Positions 1 to 8,747 of a DNA stretch of 64,000 nucleotides are shown piece by piece (within the stretch, counting starts at the first letter, position 1; each line of letters starts with the position of its first letter). The translations under genes and the position numbers were made by a program. The notes under the pieces are model-generated. The model saw nothing but the letters and a program-made list of their open reading frames with translations, did not search any database and had not been told where the DNA came from. Origin of the DNA: Roseburia sp. (GTDB lineage: Bacteria; Bacillota; Clostridia; Lachnospirales; Lachnospiraceae); the NCBI GenBank assembly GCA_017937095.1, contig JAGBEG010000004.1, positions 248,001 to 312,000 of the forward strand, read 5' to 3'.

Positions 1-159
1 GACTCCATATTCATACCGCTTATTTCCGGCGGTAATCGGGGTGTTCTCGACCTTTTCCTTTTCATTATCTATGTCCGGCACAGTCTTTAAGTTCGGTAAA
101 TCCGTATAGTCTTCTGTTCCGGGGACCCGGTAGCCTAATAAAGTACCATTTGCTAACAT
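1..159 (-). CDS. phage major tail (tail tube) protein, N-terminal part
   Basis: The reading frame starts at 159 behind a GGAGG site and stays open for 53 codons to the window edge. The visible N-terminus (MLANGTLLGY, then a stretch rich in LPNLK and VPD) resembles the opening of tail tube proteins of Clostridial siphophages and myophages. Its place just after the gp10-like and tail-completion genes fits the usual order connector, head closure, gp10, completion, tail tube. The call rests on position and a short N-terminus only, because the rest is off the window. Confidence 0.6.
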   Translation of the reverse strand, partial: MLANGTLLGYRVPGTEDYTDLPNLKTVPDIDNEKEKVENTPITAGNKRYEYGV

Positions 160-171
160 TGTTCATCCTCC

Positions 172-537
172 TTACGGCGGCGATACGATACGCCCATCAT
201 TTTCATAGACGATGCCCTCGTACCGCATGATTTTGTGTTTCCGCTGCGTCTCATTGTTGTCTGCGCAGCTTGTTCTCTTCAAGCCGAGTTCTGCATTCAT
301 CTTTTCATCCACAGCACAGGCAAGTGCTGACGTGCTTTTTTTATTCCAGATATCAATACGGTAGCGTACGTAAGAATTGCACACCCGATTCCCGGACATC
401 TCATGTGCTTTGTTCTCTTCCTCCGTATACTGTATCTGTGTCTCGGCGGTAAAATCATCTGGGAAGCTGTCCGATACATTTTCACATCCTGCAATTTCCT
501 CCAGCAGCTCCAATATCCTACTTTTCAGATTTATCAT
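172..537 (-). CDS. phage minor tail / tail-completion protein
   Basis: A 121-residue protein whose start overlaps the end of the gp10-like gene by four bases, so it is translationally coupled. It lies between gp10 and the tail tube gene, the slot usually held by a DUF3168-type or tail-terminator protein that caps the tail. No catalytic motif is visible. It has a mixed alpha/beta composition with several aromatic residues in the middle (YVRYRIDIW). The function is inferred from position and size; the family was not recognised from sequence alone. Confidence 0.6.
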   Translation of the reverse strand: MINLKSRILELLEEIAGCENVSDSFPDDFTAETQIQYTEEENKAHEMSGNRVCNSYVRYRIDIWNKKSTSALACAVDEKMNAELGLKRTSCADNNETQRKHKIMRYEGIVYENDGRIVSPP

Positions 538-1019
538 CCGCTTCTCCTTTCAAGGATTTTCTCAATTTCCTTTGACAGCTTTGCCTTAATCTGATCCTCG
601 TTATCCTTTAACGCCGGATAAAGATATGGCTGTGCGGGCTGCCCGGCGATATACCGGATGCCCGCGTCTGTCTCACTGACAAGCCCGGGGATTCTTCCTC
701 GCCATTTTTCCGTTGTATAAGTCACATCCACCTCCGGTGATACCCCTGCATGATTTGCCGCCCCGACCGGACCCGTGCCAAACTCGACGTATACCGCATG
801 ATCGGAGTTGGTGTGTACTGTTGATACAATCTCCGCGTCGGCTGCTTTTTCTGTCGTGTGGTCGATAGACTTGCGCAAATCTCCGGTATCGACCGGAACA
901 CGCAGTCGTGCATCATCCCGGACAAATTCGCCGCATGCATCAACAGCTTGCATCACCTCATCCTCTATATCAGCCAAATCACCCAGCTTTGCAAGATAAT
1001 CTTCCATCCCTTCAATCAT
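534..1019 (-). CDS. HK97 gp10-like tail component
   Basis: 161 residues. The order of features matches the HK97 gp10 family: an N-terminal helical part, then RVPVDTGDLRKSI, a motif typical of the family, then HAVYVEFGTG, and a C-terminal AQPYLYPAL segment. Family members act in head-tail joining or neck assembly. The start overlaps the upstream head-closure gene by four bases and the stop overlaps the next gene by four bases, which shows a tightly packed structural operon. Confidence 0.85.
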   Translation of the reverse strand: MIEGMEDYLAKLGDLADIEDEVMQAVDACGEFVRDDARLRVPVDTGDLRKSIDHTTEKAADAEIVSTVHTNSDHAVYVEFGTGPVGAANHAGVSPEVDVTYTTEKWRGRIPGLVSETDAGIRYIAGQPAQPYLYPALKDNEDQIKAKLSKEIEKILERRSG

Positions 1020-1390
1020 CGCATTTTCTCCAGTATGATACGCAAATGGGAAAACGGGTGTATCGCGATAATCCGATAATCCGGCGGCTGTTCAGGGGTA
1101 GCATAGATGCAGACGCCGTCACCGACCGCCATACTATATTCCTTTTCACCGAACCAGTACGTCTCCACTCCGTTTTCCACTGTCACAGTATAGGGTTCGT
1201 CATACAGCAGTTTCTTCTGCCACTGCTGCACATTTCCCATCTGTACATTCTGCATCTGACCGCTGCCCGAACACACAGTCGCACTTATCTTGACCGCCAC
1301 ATCCGTAAATACCGCGTATTTTTCTCCATCCTCGCCCTTCACGACAACTTTCTTTTTCAGCCAGCATTCTCGCTTGTTCTTAAGCTTCAT
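1016..1390 (-). CDS. phage head closure / head-tail adaptor protein
   Basis: 124 residues, beta-rich, with YTVTVENGVETYWFGEKEY and a C-terminal RIIAIHP. It sits between the connector-like gene and gp10, the position of the head-closure (SPP1 gp16-like) protein that seals the portal after packaging. Its start overlaps the connector gene by eleven bases. The family is inferred mainly from position and size. Confidence 0.6.
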   Translation of the reverse strand: MKLKNKRECWLKKKVVVKGEDGEKYAVFTDVAVKISATVCSGSGQMQNVQMGNVQQWQKKLLYDEPYTVTVENGVETYWFGEKEYSMAVGDGVCIYATPEQPPDYRIIAIHPFSHLRIILEKMR

Positions 1391-1694
1391 TCGCGACTAC
1401 CGCCTGTTTCAGCTTCCGGTGCGCAAGCACACGCTTCATGAGATCGTCCGGGATATCTTTTGTATAGGCATTATGCACGCTGACATCTCCTTCTGTCCGG
1501 CTCTCTTCCCCCTCCGCCATCATACGTCTTGCATATACCTCGGCAAGTGATAACTGAAGATTACGCATGTTAGCGGGTATAGATGTCCTGTTTGTAACAT
1601 CCATAATCATTCCCGCTGCGTCGTTAAGCGCCTGCTGCAGCATATCACTGTCGGCATCCTTCATTCTTAAGGTCAATTCCTCGATCAGTTCCAT
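1380..1694 (-). CDS. phage head-tail connector (adaptor) protein
   Basis: 104 residues, almost wholly helical, with the pattern of gp6/gp15-type adaptors: a helix with the segment QALNDAAGMIMDVTNR, the central PANMRNLQLSLAEVYARR, and a helical tail. Such proteins form a ring under the portal. A GGAGG site lies 7 bases before the ATG. The gene follows the capsid and the repeat-rich head protein, as expected for this role. Confidence 0.7.
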   Translation of the reverse strand: MELIEELTLRMKDADSDMLQQALNDAAGMIMDVTNRTSIPANMRNLQLSLAEVYARRMMAEGEESRTEGDVSVHNAYTKDIPDDLMKRVLAHRKLKQAVVANEA

Positions 1695-1704
1695 GCTGCA
1701 CCTC

Positions 1705-2193
1705 CTATTCGCCTAAATCAGTTTCCTGCGCCGGATCAGCTCCCTGTGCCGGGTCTGCCTGCTGCCGTGCCGGATCAGTTCCCTGCGCCGGGTCCGCCTG
1801 CTGCTGCGCCGAATCAGCTCCCTGTGCCGGGTCTGCCTGCTGCTGCGCCGGATCAGTTCCCTGTGCCGGGTCTGCCTGCTGCTGCGCCGGATCAGTTCCC
1901 TGTGCCGGGTCTGCCTGCTGCTGCGTCGGATCAGTTTCCTGTGCCGAAGTTACCTGCTGATCCAACGTCTCCGTCAGTTCCAGCAATTCCTTCTTCCCCG
2001 CCTTCGGCGGGATTGCAACTCCCGCCTCCTGCAAATACTTCTTTAACTCCGCTACCGTCATCTCGGAGATTTTCTTCTTCGAAACGACTTCACTTCCGAT
2101 AGGTACAAATCCCTGCTTCTTATAGAAAAGTTTATATGCCTTTTCCGTTGCATGAATCTTATATCCTTCTTTCTGGTATGTGTTTAATTTCAT
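1705..2193 (-). CDS. head-associated protein with SAP/HeH-like domain and DPAQ repeats
   Basis: 162 residues. Residues 1-35 are charged and aromatic; residues 41-75 (MTVAELKKYLQEAGV then PKAGKKELLEL) form a SAP/Rho-N/HeH-like helix-extended-helix domain, often nucleic acid binding. From about residue 88 the chain is a low-complexity tract of a 13-residue unit (DPAQQQADPAQGT and variants). The start overlaps the capsid stop (ATGA), so it is coupled to capsid translation. In many phages the gene after the capsid is a head-tail joining or decoration protein; the role here is not known. Confidence 0.65.
   Translation of the reverse strand: MKLNTYQKEGYKIHATEKAYKLFYKKQGFVPIGSEVVSKKKISEMTVAELKKYLQEAGVAIPPKAGKKELLELTETLDQQVTSAQETDPTQQQADPAQGTDPAQQQADPAQGTDPAQQQADPAQGADSAQQQADPAQGTDPARQQADPAQGADPAQETDLGE
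1726..1932 (-). repeat. 39-bp in-frame tandem repeat
   Basis: About five copies of a 39-bp unit encode DPAQQQADPAQGT and close variants (GA for GT, DS for DP, AR for AQ). The copies are highly similar at the DNA level, which suggests recent slippage or unequal crossing-over, and copy number may vary between related phages. Confidence 0.9.
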
Positions 2194-3101
2194 CAGCCGT
2201 TACCTCCTTCCGCTTCCGGGGCAAGCACCGCAAAAGCGTCATCTTTAACAACCAGATAACCAATGCGCATGATAGCCTTGATCGCCACCATGTCCTGTTC
2301 TGCAAGTGAGATCGGCTTTCCGTCCGCATCCACAGTCCCCTGCAGGGTGGCTTCTTTCAGGATCTCGTACTCGATTGCATCACGGATTCCGACTAAAGAC
2401 TTGTCAAAGTCCCCGACAATGATCTCCGCCTTTGTCTTGTCCCACGCACCATTGCGGGAAAACTCAATCGGATTGGAATAAAACTCGTTCTGATCTGTTT
2501 CCGGTACATACAATGCATTCCCGTTCGCATCGCGAAGCTTACGCAGATCGTTCTTGACACCATAATGCGCGCAAAAGCCGTTGACATCCATGCCTGCATC
2601 CTCTACCAGCGCCATAGCATCTGATGCATCGAGGTCAAGCTTCCCTGTTCCATTTGTGCCTCTTACAATCTGATTCCCGCAGTCCACCGCCGACTGATAA
2701 ATGTTTGTTGCAAAGGGCGAATTGGTACCAAAAATACACGCTGCGTCGATTGCCACACAGAACGCTTCACTAATCGCCTCCTTAAGCTCTGCGAATACAT
2801 CAAAGATTGTATCTTCCAATTTCTCTTTAGTGACCGGGATAATGACCGCAAGCTTTTTTGCAACAAGCTCCGGAAAAATCCACTGCGCCTTTGAAGTCTT
2901 AATTCTCTGACCTTCGCCCACCCAGTACGCGCCAACGCCATCGGTCATGACGGGAATTTTTTTCTTCTCCGTCTTCATTGGCTCCGTTTTGGAAAGCCGC
3001 AGGATGCTCGATCCTCTTGCGACATTCTTTATAACCTCACTTGAAATCTCCACCGGCACAGCTCCGGCAAGTTCATCCTTTAATACTCCTTCTGCTCCCA
3101 T
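2193..3101 (-). CDS. phage major capsid protein (HK97 fold)
   Basis: 302 residues. The order fits HK97-fold capsids of Clostridial phages: N-arm, the SSILRLSKTEPM region, TDGVGAYWVGEGQRI, then PVTKEKLEDTIFD (spine helix region), and a C-terminal domain with FDKSLVGIRDAIEYEI and VAIKAIMRIGYLVV. It lies after the scaffold gene and before the connectors. A strong GGAGG precedes the start. No N-terminal protease delta-domain is seen, consistent with use of a separate scaffold. Confidence 0.9.
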   Translation of the reverse strand: MGAEGVLKDELAGAVPVEISSEVIKNVARGSSILRLSKTEPMKTEKKKIPVMTDGVGAYWVGEGQRIKTSKAQWIFPELVAKKLAVIIPVTKEKLEDTIFDVFAELKEAISEAFCVAIDAACIFGTNSPFATNIYQSAVDCGNQIVRGTNGTGKLDLDASDAMALVEDAGMDVNGFCAHYGVKNDLRKLRDANGNALYVPETDQNEFYSNPIEFSRNGAWDKTKAEIIVGDFDKSLVGIRDAIEYEILKEATLQGTVDADGKPISLAEQDMVAIKAIMRIGYLVVKDDAFAVLAPEAEGGNG

Positions 3102-3112
3102 TCTTCTTCCTC

Positions 3113-3736
3113 CTATCTTCTCGACTTGTTCTCATTGATAATGTCCGCAAAGGTCTTTCCCTTTGCCTTACCGCTTCCAACGCCTGCCCCATCCGGCTGA
3201 TTTTTCGGTGCTCCCTTGCCCCTCAACCGCTCGTTAAGCGCTGACTGCAGCGCCGTCCGAAATGCTTTTGTGACCGTCTCCTTTGTCTGCTGGTAAGTCT
3301 CTGTGCTTTCGTAATTAAAGCAATCCGCAAGCTCATGAGGAAGCTGCATCTTCGCCAGCTCGTCAACCGCTTCCGTCTTCATCTCACGGGCTGCAAGAGC
3401 TTTCTCACGCTCCGCCAACGTCTGCTCGCGTTTATCTGCCTCTTCCTTTGCCCGATCCTCCGGCGGCAGTGCTGCAATCCGCTCCTCTTCCGCCTGTGCT
3501 GCCTGCGCCGCCGCAATCGCTTCCTGCACCTTTGCATCAAAAGCTGCCTTAATCTCCGGTTCTGCAAGTAACTCCTCTAAAGATGGCAGTTTCGCATCTT
3601 TGGCAGCTCCGGCATCCTGATTTCCTCCACCCTCTCTGGCGGCATCTGCATTCGGCGGCGTCTGCTGCCTCTCCTCTTTGGCAGCGGCTTTCTTCTCCTC
3701 TGCCGGGTCAGTCTTCTTTTCATTTTTCCTTAACAT
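3113..3736 (-). CDS. phage scaffold protein (DUF4355-like)
   Basis: 207 residues, strongly charged and helical: a disordered N-terminus rich in E, K and A, then PSLEELLAEPEIKAAFDAKV, a long coiled coil with AEREKALAAREMKTEAVDELAKMQLP, and a C-terminal TFADIINENKSR. This is the layout of DUF4355-type scaffolds, which guide capsid assembly and leave before maturation. An AAGGAG site gives the start. It directly precedes the capsid gene. Confidence 0.82.
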   Translation of the reverse strand: MLRKNEKKTDPAEEKKAAAKEERQQTPPNADAAREGGGNQDAGAAKDAKLPSLEELLAEPEIKAAFDAKVQEAIAAAQAAQAEEERIAALPPEDRAKEEADKREQTLAEREKALAAREMKTEAVDELAKMQLPHELADCFNYESTETYQQTKETVTKAFRTALQSALNERLRGKGAPKNQPDGAGVGSGKAKGKTFADIINENKSRR

Positions 3737-3787
3737 TTAGCTCTCCTTTCTTGTGATTTCACATCTATAACCCGATTTTCGGGTACT

Positions 3788-3813
3788 AAAAAAAGACCCC
3801 GAAAGGTCTTTTT
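3788..3813 (-). terminator. rho-independent terminator after the MuF toxin/immunity pair
   Basis: On the minus strand AAAGACC-TTTCGG-GGTCTTTTTTT forms a stem followed by a T run. It separates the terminase-portal-MuF-immunity genes from scaffold and capsid. Confidence 0.75.
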
Positions 3814-3831
3814 AAAGCCTGTTTAAATTCA

Positions 3832-4017
3832 TTATTTGTCTGCGCTCACTTTTTCCTGCAGTTTTTTTAGTTTCTGGCGAAGCTTCTCTTTGTAATCATC
3901 GAAATTATTGTACTCGTCCCAATTCCAACCGGGAAATACCTCGCCTAGCTCATGAAACTTCGTTCTGAGCTCAATCAATTCCGGGTCAGTGAACAGCCGA
4001 TCATCTTTAAATTGCAT
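3832..4017 (-). CDS. small acidic/basic protein, candidate immunity protein for the MuF toxin
   Basis: 61 residues, with PELIELRTKFHELGEVFPGWNWDE in its middle (shown here only as the key residues PELIEL and WNWDE) and a lysine-rich helical tail. Its ATG overlaps the MuF stop codon (TAATG), so the two are translationally coupled, and a terminator follows it at once. In known MuF polymorphic toxins the gene right after the toxin encodes immunity. That role is an inference from position; the protein itself is not from a family I recognise. Confidence 0.65.
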   Translation of the reverse strand: MQFKDDRLFTDPELIELRTKFHELGEVFPGWNWDEYNNFDDYKEKLRQKLKKLQEKVSADK

Positions 4018-5663
4018 TACACCATCTCCTCCAATGCTTTAAATAATTCATCTAAAAATCCATCTAATTCTGCCGTCAGACTCGGTGTCACGATTTTCAT
4101 TGATACAAGTTCTGCAAATATTTCAAGCGGTACAGTAAGCGGACTGGAATTCCAGTATTCCTCATTGTGCATATAAGGTACTTCCAACGTTCCGCGCGAT
4201 AAGGCGCTTATGATGTCACTAAGAGCCGCATTATTTTGATACTTTCCATCAAGCCATGATAGCACTTTCTTTTGGTTATTATATAGTGATTTCCGCGTAT
4301 TATCAATCGCTCTTAGGAAATTATCATTCTCCCATGAATGCGTCCATGTAACATCCAAACGGTGAGCGAGCTCATGCGCATACACAAAATTCATATCATA
4401 ATCACTAAAAGCTGCATTCCTCGAATTATACTTAAACTCGTCTGTATTCGGATCATAAGCATATGCATTCCTCATACCGAAATCCTCTTTATAAGTCACA
4501 TTCTCCGCATTCAGCTTCATCATGCGGAACAAATTAGATCCATCATCGTTCTTCTCCAGCAATTCCCGGAACTCTTTCGCCGCATCCTGCATCATCTGAT
4601 TTACGATTTCCGGTTCCATGATCTTTCTGGCATCAACCAATTCCTTCCAATCGCTGTATGTCATATCCGCCGGGACTTTATAATTCTTCCCTGTTTTCGG
4701 GTCTCTCGCCGTCCTCACCTTATGTACAAGTCCCTCAATGACATCAATAATGACTGACCGACAGAACGGATGCAGCGGTGGTATCGTTTTTCCCGGCACT
4801 GCCTTTTCAATATCAATGATCTTCCCATCATGCTCCCGGCACTGCTCCGATGTCCGATTATCCAGCGTTGCCACAAACTGAACCTGTTTTGTTCCTCTCC
4901 TCTTTGCAGCTTCCAAGTCCGCCATTGCGACAAAGTATGTCGTCTCCGTCCGAATCAACCGCTCGCAGGCATATTTCCCCGCATTCGTAACCTTATGCAG
5001 CGCCGTCGCCATACGCCGCGAGTTCATTCCAGTAAGTGTTCCCCTCAACAGGAGCTGCTTGACCGTATCTTCGATCCGACCACCATTTACGACCGAATTA
5101 TCCCAAATGCGCTTGCTGTAATGCCTCCCAGACCAGTCATCCCTTAAAATCTCTTTTATCGTATTTGCAGGAATCTTACTAAAAGAGTACGCATACCCAA
5201 GATATTGCTGGCAGTCAAATACGTTATGCAGATATTCCTCCCGCACGATGTCAAAGTATCTTGCTGTACTCATCCGCAGCTCTGCATCCGCCATCCGGGA
5301 TGTCTGAATATAAATATCTTCTTTTATCGCTTCCAACCTCGTGATTCGTGCACGATAGGCTGTGGCTTCAAGTTTCTTCTGCAGCTCTGCCTTTATCCCT
5401 TCGTCCAGAATTGTTTCCATCCTGCTGCGCATATTCTTAAGAGCCGTACCACTGACTTTCTCCTGAAGCAGTGCAGCCGCCTCTTCCTCTGTCAGTCCGC
5501 TTCTTCCGGCAAAACGCCAAAACAGCCTGTCAATATCCCTGTTCAGTTGGTCTATGGCACTGTCATACGCCTTAAAAATGTTCTGTAACGTCTCATCCGA
5601 TCCGGACTGTATATCTTCCATCCGTGCATCCGCCCGGCTTGTCCAATAATCTTCATATGCCAT
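4017..5663 (-). CDS. MuF/SPP1 gp7-like minor head protein with C-terminal zincin (HExxH) toxin domain
   Basis: 548 residues. Residues 1-310 are the minor head protein: helical N-terminus, then LIRTETTYF and the gp7 signature around 260-305 (LDNRTSEQCREHDG, PPLHPFCRS). Residues 375-548 are an added domain with HELAH at 430-434 and PLEIFAE at 512-518, the HExxH plus downstream E pattern of gluzincins such as the anthrax lethal-factor-like group; this region is not part of a plain capsid protein. MuF toxins of this kind are known from temperate phages, are packaged in the head, and are followed by immunity genes. The start overlaps the portal stop by eleven bases and has a GGAGGGG site. The target of the peptidase is unknown. 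Confidence 0.85.
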   Translation of the reverse strand: MAYEDYWTSRADARMEDIQSGSDETLQNIFKAYDSAIDQLNRDIDRLFWRFAGRSGLTEEEAAALLQEKVSGTALKNMRSRMETILDEGIKAELQKKLEATAYRARITRLEAIKEDIYIQTSRMADAELRMSTARYFDIVREEYLHNVFDCQQYLGYAYSFSKIPANTIKEILRDDWSGRHYSKRIWDNSVVNGGRIEDTVKQLLLRGTLTGMNSRRMATALHKVTNAGKYACERLIRTETTYFVAMADLEAAKRRGTKQVQFVATLDNRTSEQCREHDGKIIDIEKAVPGKTIPPLHPFCRSVIIDVIEGLVHKVRTARDPKTGKNYKVPADMTYSDWKELVDARKIMEPEIVNQMMQDAAKEFRELLEKNDDGSNLFRMMKLNAENVTYKEDFGMRNAYAYDPNTDEFKYNSRNAAFSDYDMNFVYAHELAHRLDVTWTHSWENDNFLRAIDNTRKSLYNNQKKVLSWLDGKYQNNAALSDIISALSRGTLEVPYMHNEEYWNSSPLTVPLEIFAELVSMKIVTPSLTAELDGFLDELFKALEEMV

Positions 5664-7035
5664 TTATCCCCTCCGTCTCTGTCACGCTTTTAAAATTATA
5701 TGATCCAAAAGCCTTTGCCTCGGCTTGCGCCGCTTCCTGCTTCTCCTGCCGCAATCGCTCACGCTCCAGCTCTGGATCGAGTTCCGGATCATAGCGTTGC
5801 AAACGCGTTTCCCAAGAAATGAATCCTTCTGTCTCATTCGCGATCTTCGCCAACGTTTCATCATCCACCGGAAGTGAGCGCTTCATTACTATGTTGATTT
5901 CTTTGTAGTCAATATGAATCCCCATAATGAAATAAATATGACAGATCATTTTTAAACGGCTGCGGAGACCACGCTTAAAATAGCGCTCTTTCGTTTTGCC
6001 GAGCTGTTCCAAACCAAAGAGTTTGTATTTCATCGCAACTCCTGAAGAGTTGCCGACGAAGTTCTCATCTGTCAGACATGGTACTTTTGAGAACTCGTGT
6101 ATATCATCTTTTAAAGCCTTTTTCAGTACCTCGATCTGGCTCTCGTTCATCGTTTTTACGACCCAATATGCCTTCCCGCCCTCCGGCAGCTCCAGAATAC
6201 GTTCCTTCTTAATAAAATCCGCTGTCTCAGACCGTTCATCCTCGTTATCCCCCAAAGATGCATTTTCAATCGCAAGCAATGCGTCCGCAAGCGCTTCCTT
6301 ATCGTTCATGCGATCCGACTGTAGCAGATTATAGGCATCAATAAGCGTCATGACTCCCTCGAAATCACCGCGCTGCTTCTTGTTATTCTCGTATTCAATT
6401 AAGGGGCAATCATCAAAAAAATGCTCGACCTGATTCACAAGTACGTAGGATGTTGCCTGATACAAGTTCTTTGCTTCATATGTATATGTAAAGCAATCAT
6501 CATAAACAAATATCTGATACCCGATGATAACATCTTTAATATCTCTTACCGGGAGATAATTAATTCCAAACATTGTGTCATGCCGTACCGTTGTGTCCTT
6601 TACAACATCTGTCGTCCGTGGATTTAGGGTCGCAAGTTCTACATACGGTTCATCCTCAGTATTCATATACAACAATTCATATCCGCATCCAAAGATCGAA
6701 ATATCCTTGCCCAAATCCGCATTGTGCGAATCCTCTTCGTTTTTCGTGTAGAGTGCATTAATTAAATCACTTCCGGCGCCGCTGTAACCGACTGGCGCCC
6801 CATGTACATACCCCGTGGCAATATCCGTGATATACTCTGCATGATTCGCTACGACACGAACATTCGACGCATCACCGGGCATTTTTCTTTTTAAGATGTC
6901 ATGCTTGCCATCCACATAATTATTAAGATTGTCAAGCCGTTTGGATTTCTCCTCATGCTCCGTCACACATCTGCAAATGAGTTCAATCGGAATGCTTCCG
7001 TCTTCATTTAGTAATCCTCTATCCTTAAGTATCAT
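5653..7035 (-). CDS. phage portal protein (SPP1 gp6-like)
   Basis: 460 residues, the usual length for SPP1-type portals. Family marks are the N-terminal NNYVDGKHDILKR, the segment VRVVANHAEYITDIATGY near residue 62-80, and the stem/crown region with NSSGVAMKYKLFGLEQL near 325-345. The portal forms the dodecameric ring through which DNA is pumped. It follows the large terminase with an 11-base gap and is coupled to the MuF gene, as in SPP1-like head modules. Confidence 0.92.
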   Translation of the reverse strand: MILKDRGLLNEDGSIPIELICRCVTEHEEKSKRLDNLNNYVDGKHDILKRKMPGDASNVRVVANHAEYITDIATGYVHGAPVGYSGAGSDLINALYTKNEEDSHNADLGKDISIFGCGYELLYMNTEDEPYVELATLNPRTTDVVKDTTVRHDTMFGINYLPVRDIKDVIIGYQIFVYDDCFTYTYEAKNLYQATSYVLVNQVEHFFDDCPLIEYENNKKQRGDFEGVMTLIDAYNLLQSDRMNDKEALADALLAIENASLGDNEDERSETADFIKKERILELPEGGKAYWVVKTMNESQIEVLKKALKDDIHEFSKVPCLTDENFVGNSSGVAMKYKLFGLEQLGKTKERYFKRGLRSRLKMICHIYFIMGIHIDYKEINIVMKRSLPVDDETLAKIANETEGFISWETRLQRYDPELDPELERERLRQEKQEAAQAEAKAFGSYNFKSVTETEGINGI

Positions 7036-7046
7036 CCTGCCTGCTC

Positions 7047-8717
7047 CTATCTGATTCCAAGCCTGCTTTTCTTAGCAGTCCGCAGCTTCTTCGTCACTTT
7101 GATCTCCCCATTCAACACCTCCACAACTCCAGTCAGAGAGTCTGGTCCATCGTCATGCTCCGTGCTCTTGCTGTTCCTCTGGTATGCCATCACATGACTG
7201 TGAAAATCCGGGTATTTCTTTTCCCACCCCTCCGGCATAATGACCTGATTGCACACATTGCTTGCGTGGGAAAGGATTCTTGCTTTTTTGTTCTTACTCT
7301 GATGCAGCCAAGTGAAAGTTGTCCGTTTCCATCCCCAACCTTTTAAGATGCACTCTACATTGCGGGCAAATCCGCGTCCGCCGTTATTGGACTCAATCAC
7401 CGCTTCCCTCACATCATTTGCCTTAAAGCGGCGCGCAGTCTCCTTTTCTGTGATCTCCATAGGGTCTTCCACAAAATAAATATCCCTCACATAAGCATAT
7501 CCGTCGATCACGTCAAAGCAGATACTGCTTAAATGGTCGCTGCCTGTGTCCGCCGTATCTGTATAGCTACATTTTTTCTCTGCCGCATCCGCATCGTAGG
7601 TCGCAGGATCATACGTCTTAAAACCTTGCGCGTACACTGCACCTGTGACATCTACGGGCTGCTGCTGATAATTCGCCATAAATATAGGCAAGCTCGTCAA
7701 CCGCCGCTTGCTGTCCCATGACTTAAACGACAACAAATCCGAGCACATCATCTTCCCGATCATGTCACCATTTTCGTCCTGCGGTTCATCAGCTATGCTG
7801 CCGCACGGATATTCTGGACAGCCACCGCAATGCTTAAGCCCATGCGACGTGCGGCATTCCACAACCTTAAGCACCTTATCCGCATTCAGGCACGCCGGAT
7901 AGCAGAGTGTGTACCACTCGTCCGCCTCTTCTTCCTGCTCCAGTCTGCCGCACAAATCTTTCGTCGACCAGCGCGTCATATTAATGATCTGATACCCGCC
8001 CTCTTCGATTCGCGATAGGTAAGTGTCAACATACCACTCCCACTGATCGTTTAGCACATTATCGTTAAACGCTTCCTCGGACGACTTGACTGGATCGTCA
8101 ATCACCCCGAGGCGGCATCCGACACCCGTCAATGTTCCGCCAAAGCTTGTACCCAAATAGTTAAAAAACCGTCCTACCAATGCCCAAATATTTTTTGCAG
8201 CATCACCATACTTGATTTTCGTGTTCGGAAAGATATCTGAAAATATCGTTATCTTTTTATCTATCTTCGTCGCATCGATACCATCCCGGACATTTGACGA
8301 AAAGCGACTGGATAAAGTCTCATTGTATGATACCGTTATAACCGTATTGTCATTATTTCTACCGAGATACCACTGTTCAAAGCGTTGCAGGGAATAACTC
8401 TTCCCGTGCCGGGGCGGTATATTAAGCTTCAGCTTTTTACATACCAGATACTTTTCCCCACGCTTCTTCAGTTCTTCAATTTCCTCCGGGCTTGCAATAT
8501 GCCATTCCGTCTCTGGTATGATCTTTATGATGCGATCCTCCACGAGTGCCTGCAGCGTCTCCGCAATCTCCTTTAAATGCCACCGCTCCTCCCTGAAAAA
8601 CTTCGGGTCAATAAGCTTCTCATATTCCCAAAGATTCTCTGCAGCCGCTTGCGTTGCAGACGGCTTCTGGTTCTTATTCTGTTGTTTCTCCCGGAACTCC
8701 TCCGCAATGCTGCTCAT
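7047..8717 (-). CDS. phage terminase large subunit
   Basis: 556 residues. The ATPase half has PPRHGKSYS, a Walker A variant typical of TerL, near residue 101-109 and GVIDDPVKS near 210. The nuclease half has the acidic cluster CSYTDTADTGSDH near 390-400 and FDVIDGYAYVRDIYF. It cuts and packages DNA; in Mu-like phages this is the gp28 position. The start has an AAAGGAGG site. The small terminase lies upstream, with three small genes in between. Confidence 0.92.
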   Translation of the reverse strand: MSSIAEEFREKQQNKNQKPSATQAAAENLWEYEKLIDPKFFREERWHLKEIAETLQALVEDRIIKIIPETEWHIASPEEIEELKKRGEKYLVCKKLKLNIPPRHGKSYSLQRFEQWYLGRNNDNTVITVSYNETLSSRFSSNVRDGIDATKIDKKITIFSDIFPNTKIKYGDAAKNIWALVGRFFNYLGTSFGGTLTGVGCRLGVIDDPVKSSEEAFNDNVLNDQWEWYVDTYLSRIEEGGYQIINMTRWSTKDLCGRLEQEEEADEWYTLCYPACLNADKVLKVVECRTSHGLKHCGGCPEYPCGSIADEPQDENGDMIGKMMCSDLLSFKSWDSKRRLTSLPIFMANYQQQPVDVTGAVYAQGFKTYDPATYDADAAEKKCSYTDTADTGSDHLSSICFDVIDGYAYVRDIYFVEDPMEITEKETARRFKANDVREAVIESNNGGRGFARNVECILKGWGWKRTTFTWLHQSKNKKARILSHASNVCNQVIMPEGWEKKYPDFHSHVMAYQRNSKSTEHDDGPDSLTGVVEVLNGEIKVTKKLRTAKKSRLGIR

Positions 8718-8747
8718 TTAAAGCCTCCTTTAAAATCATTTAAAGCA

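Noticed and set aside
1746-2102. Proline-rich plus-strand frame
   Set aside because: Complement of the 39-bp repeats of the head protein; shadow only.
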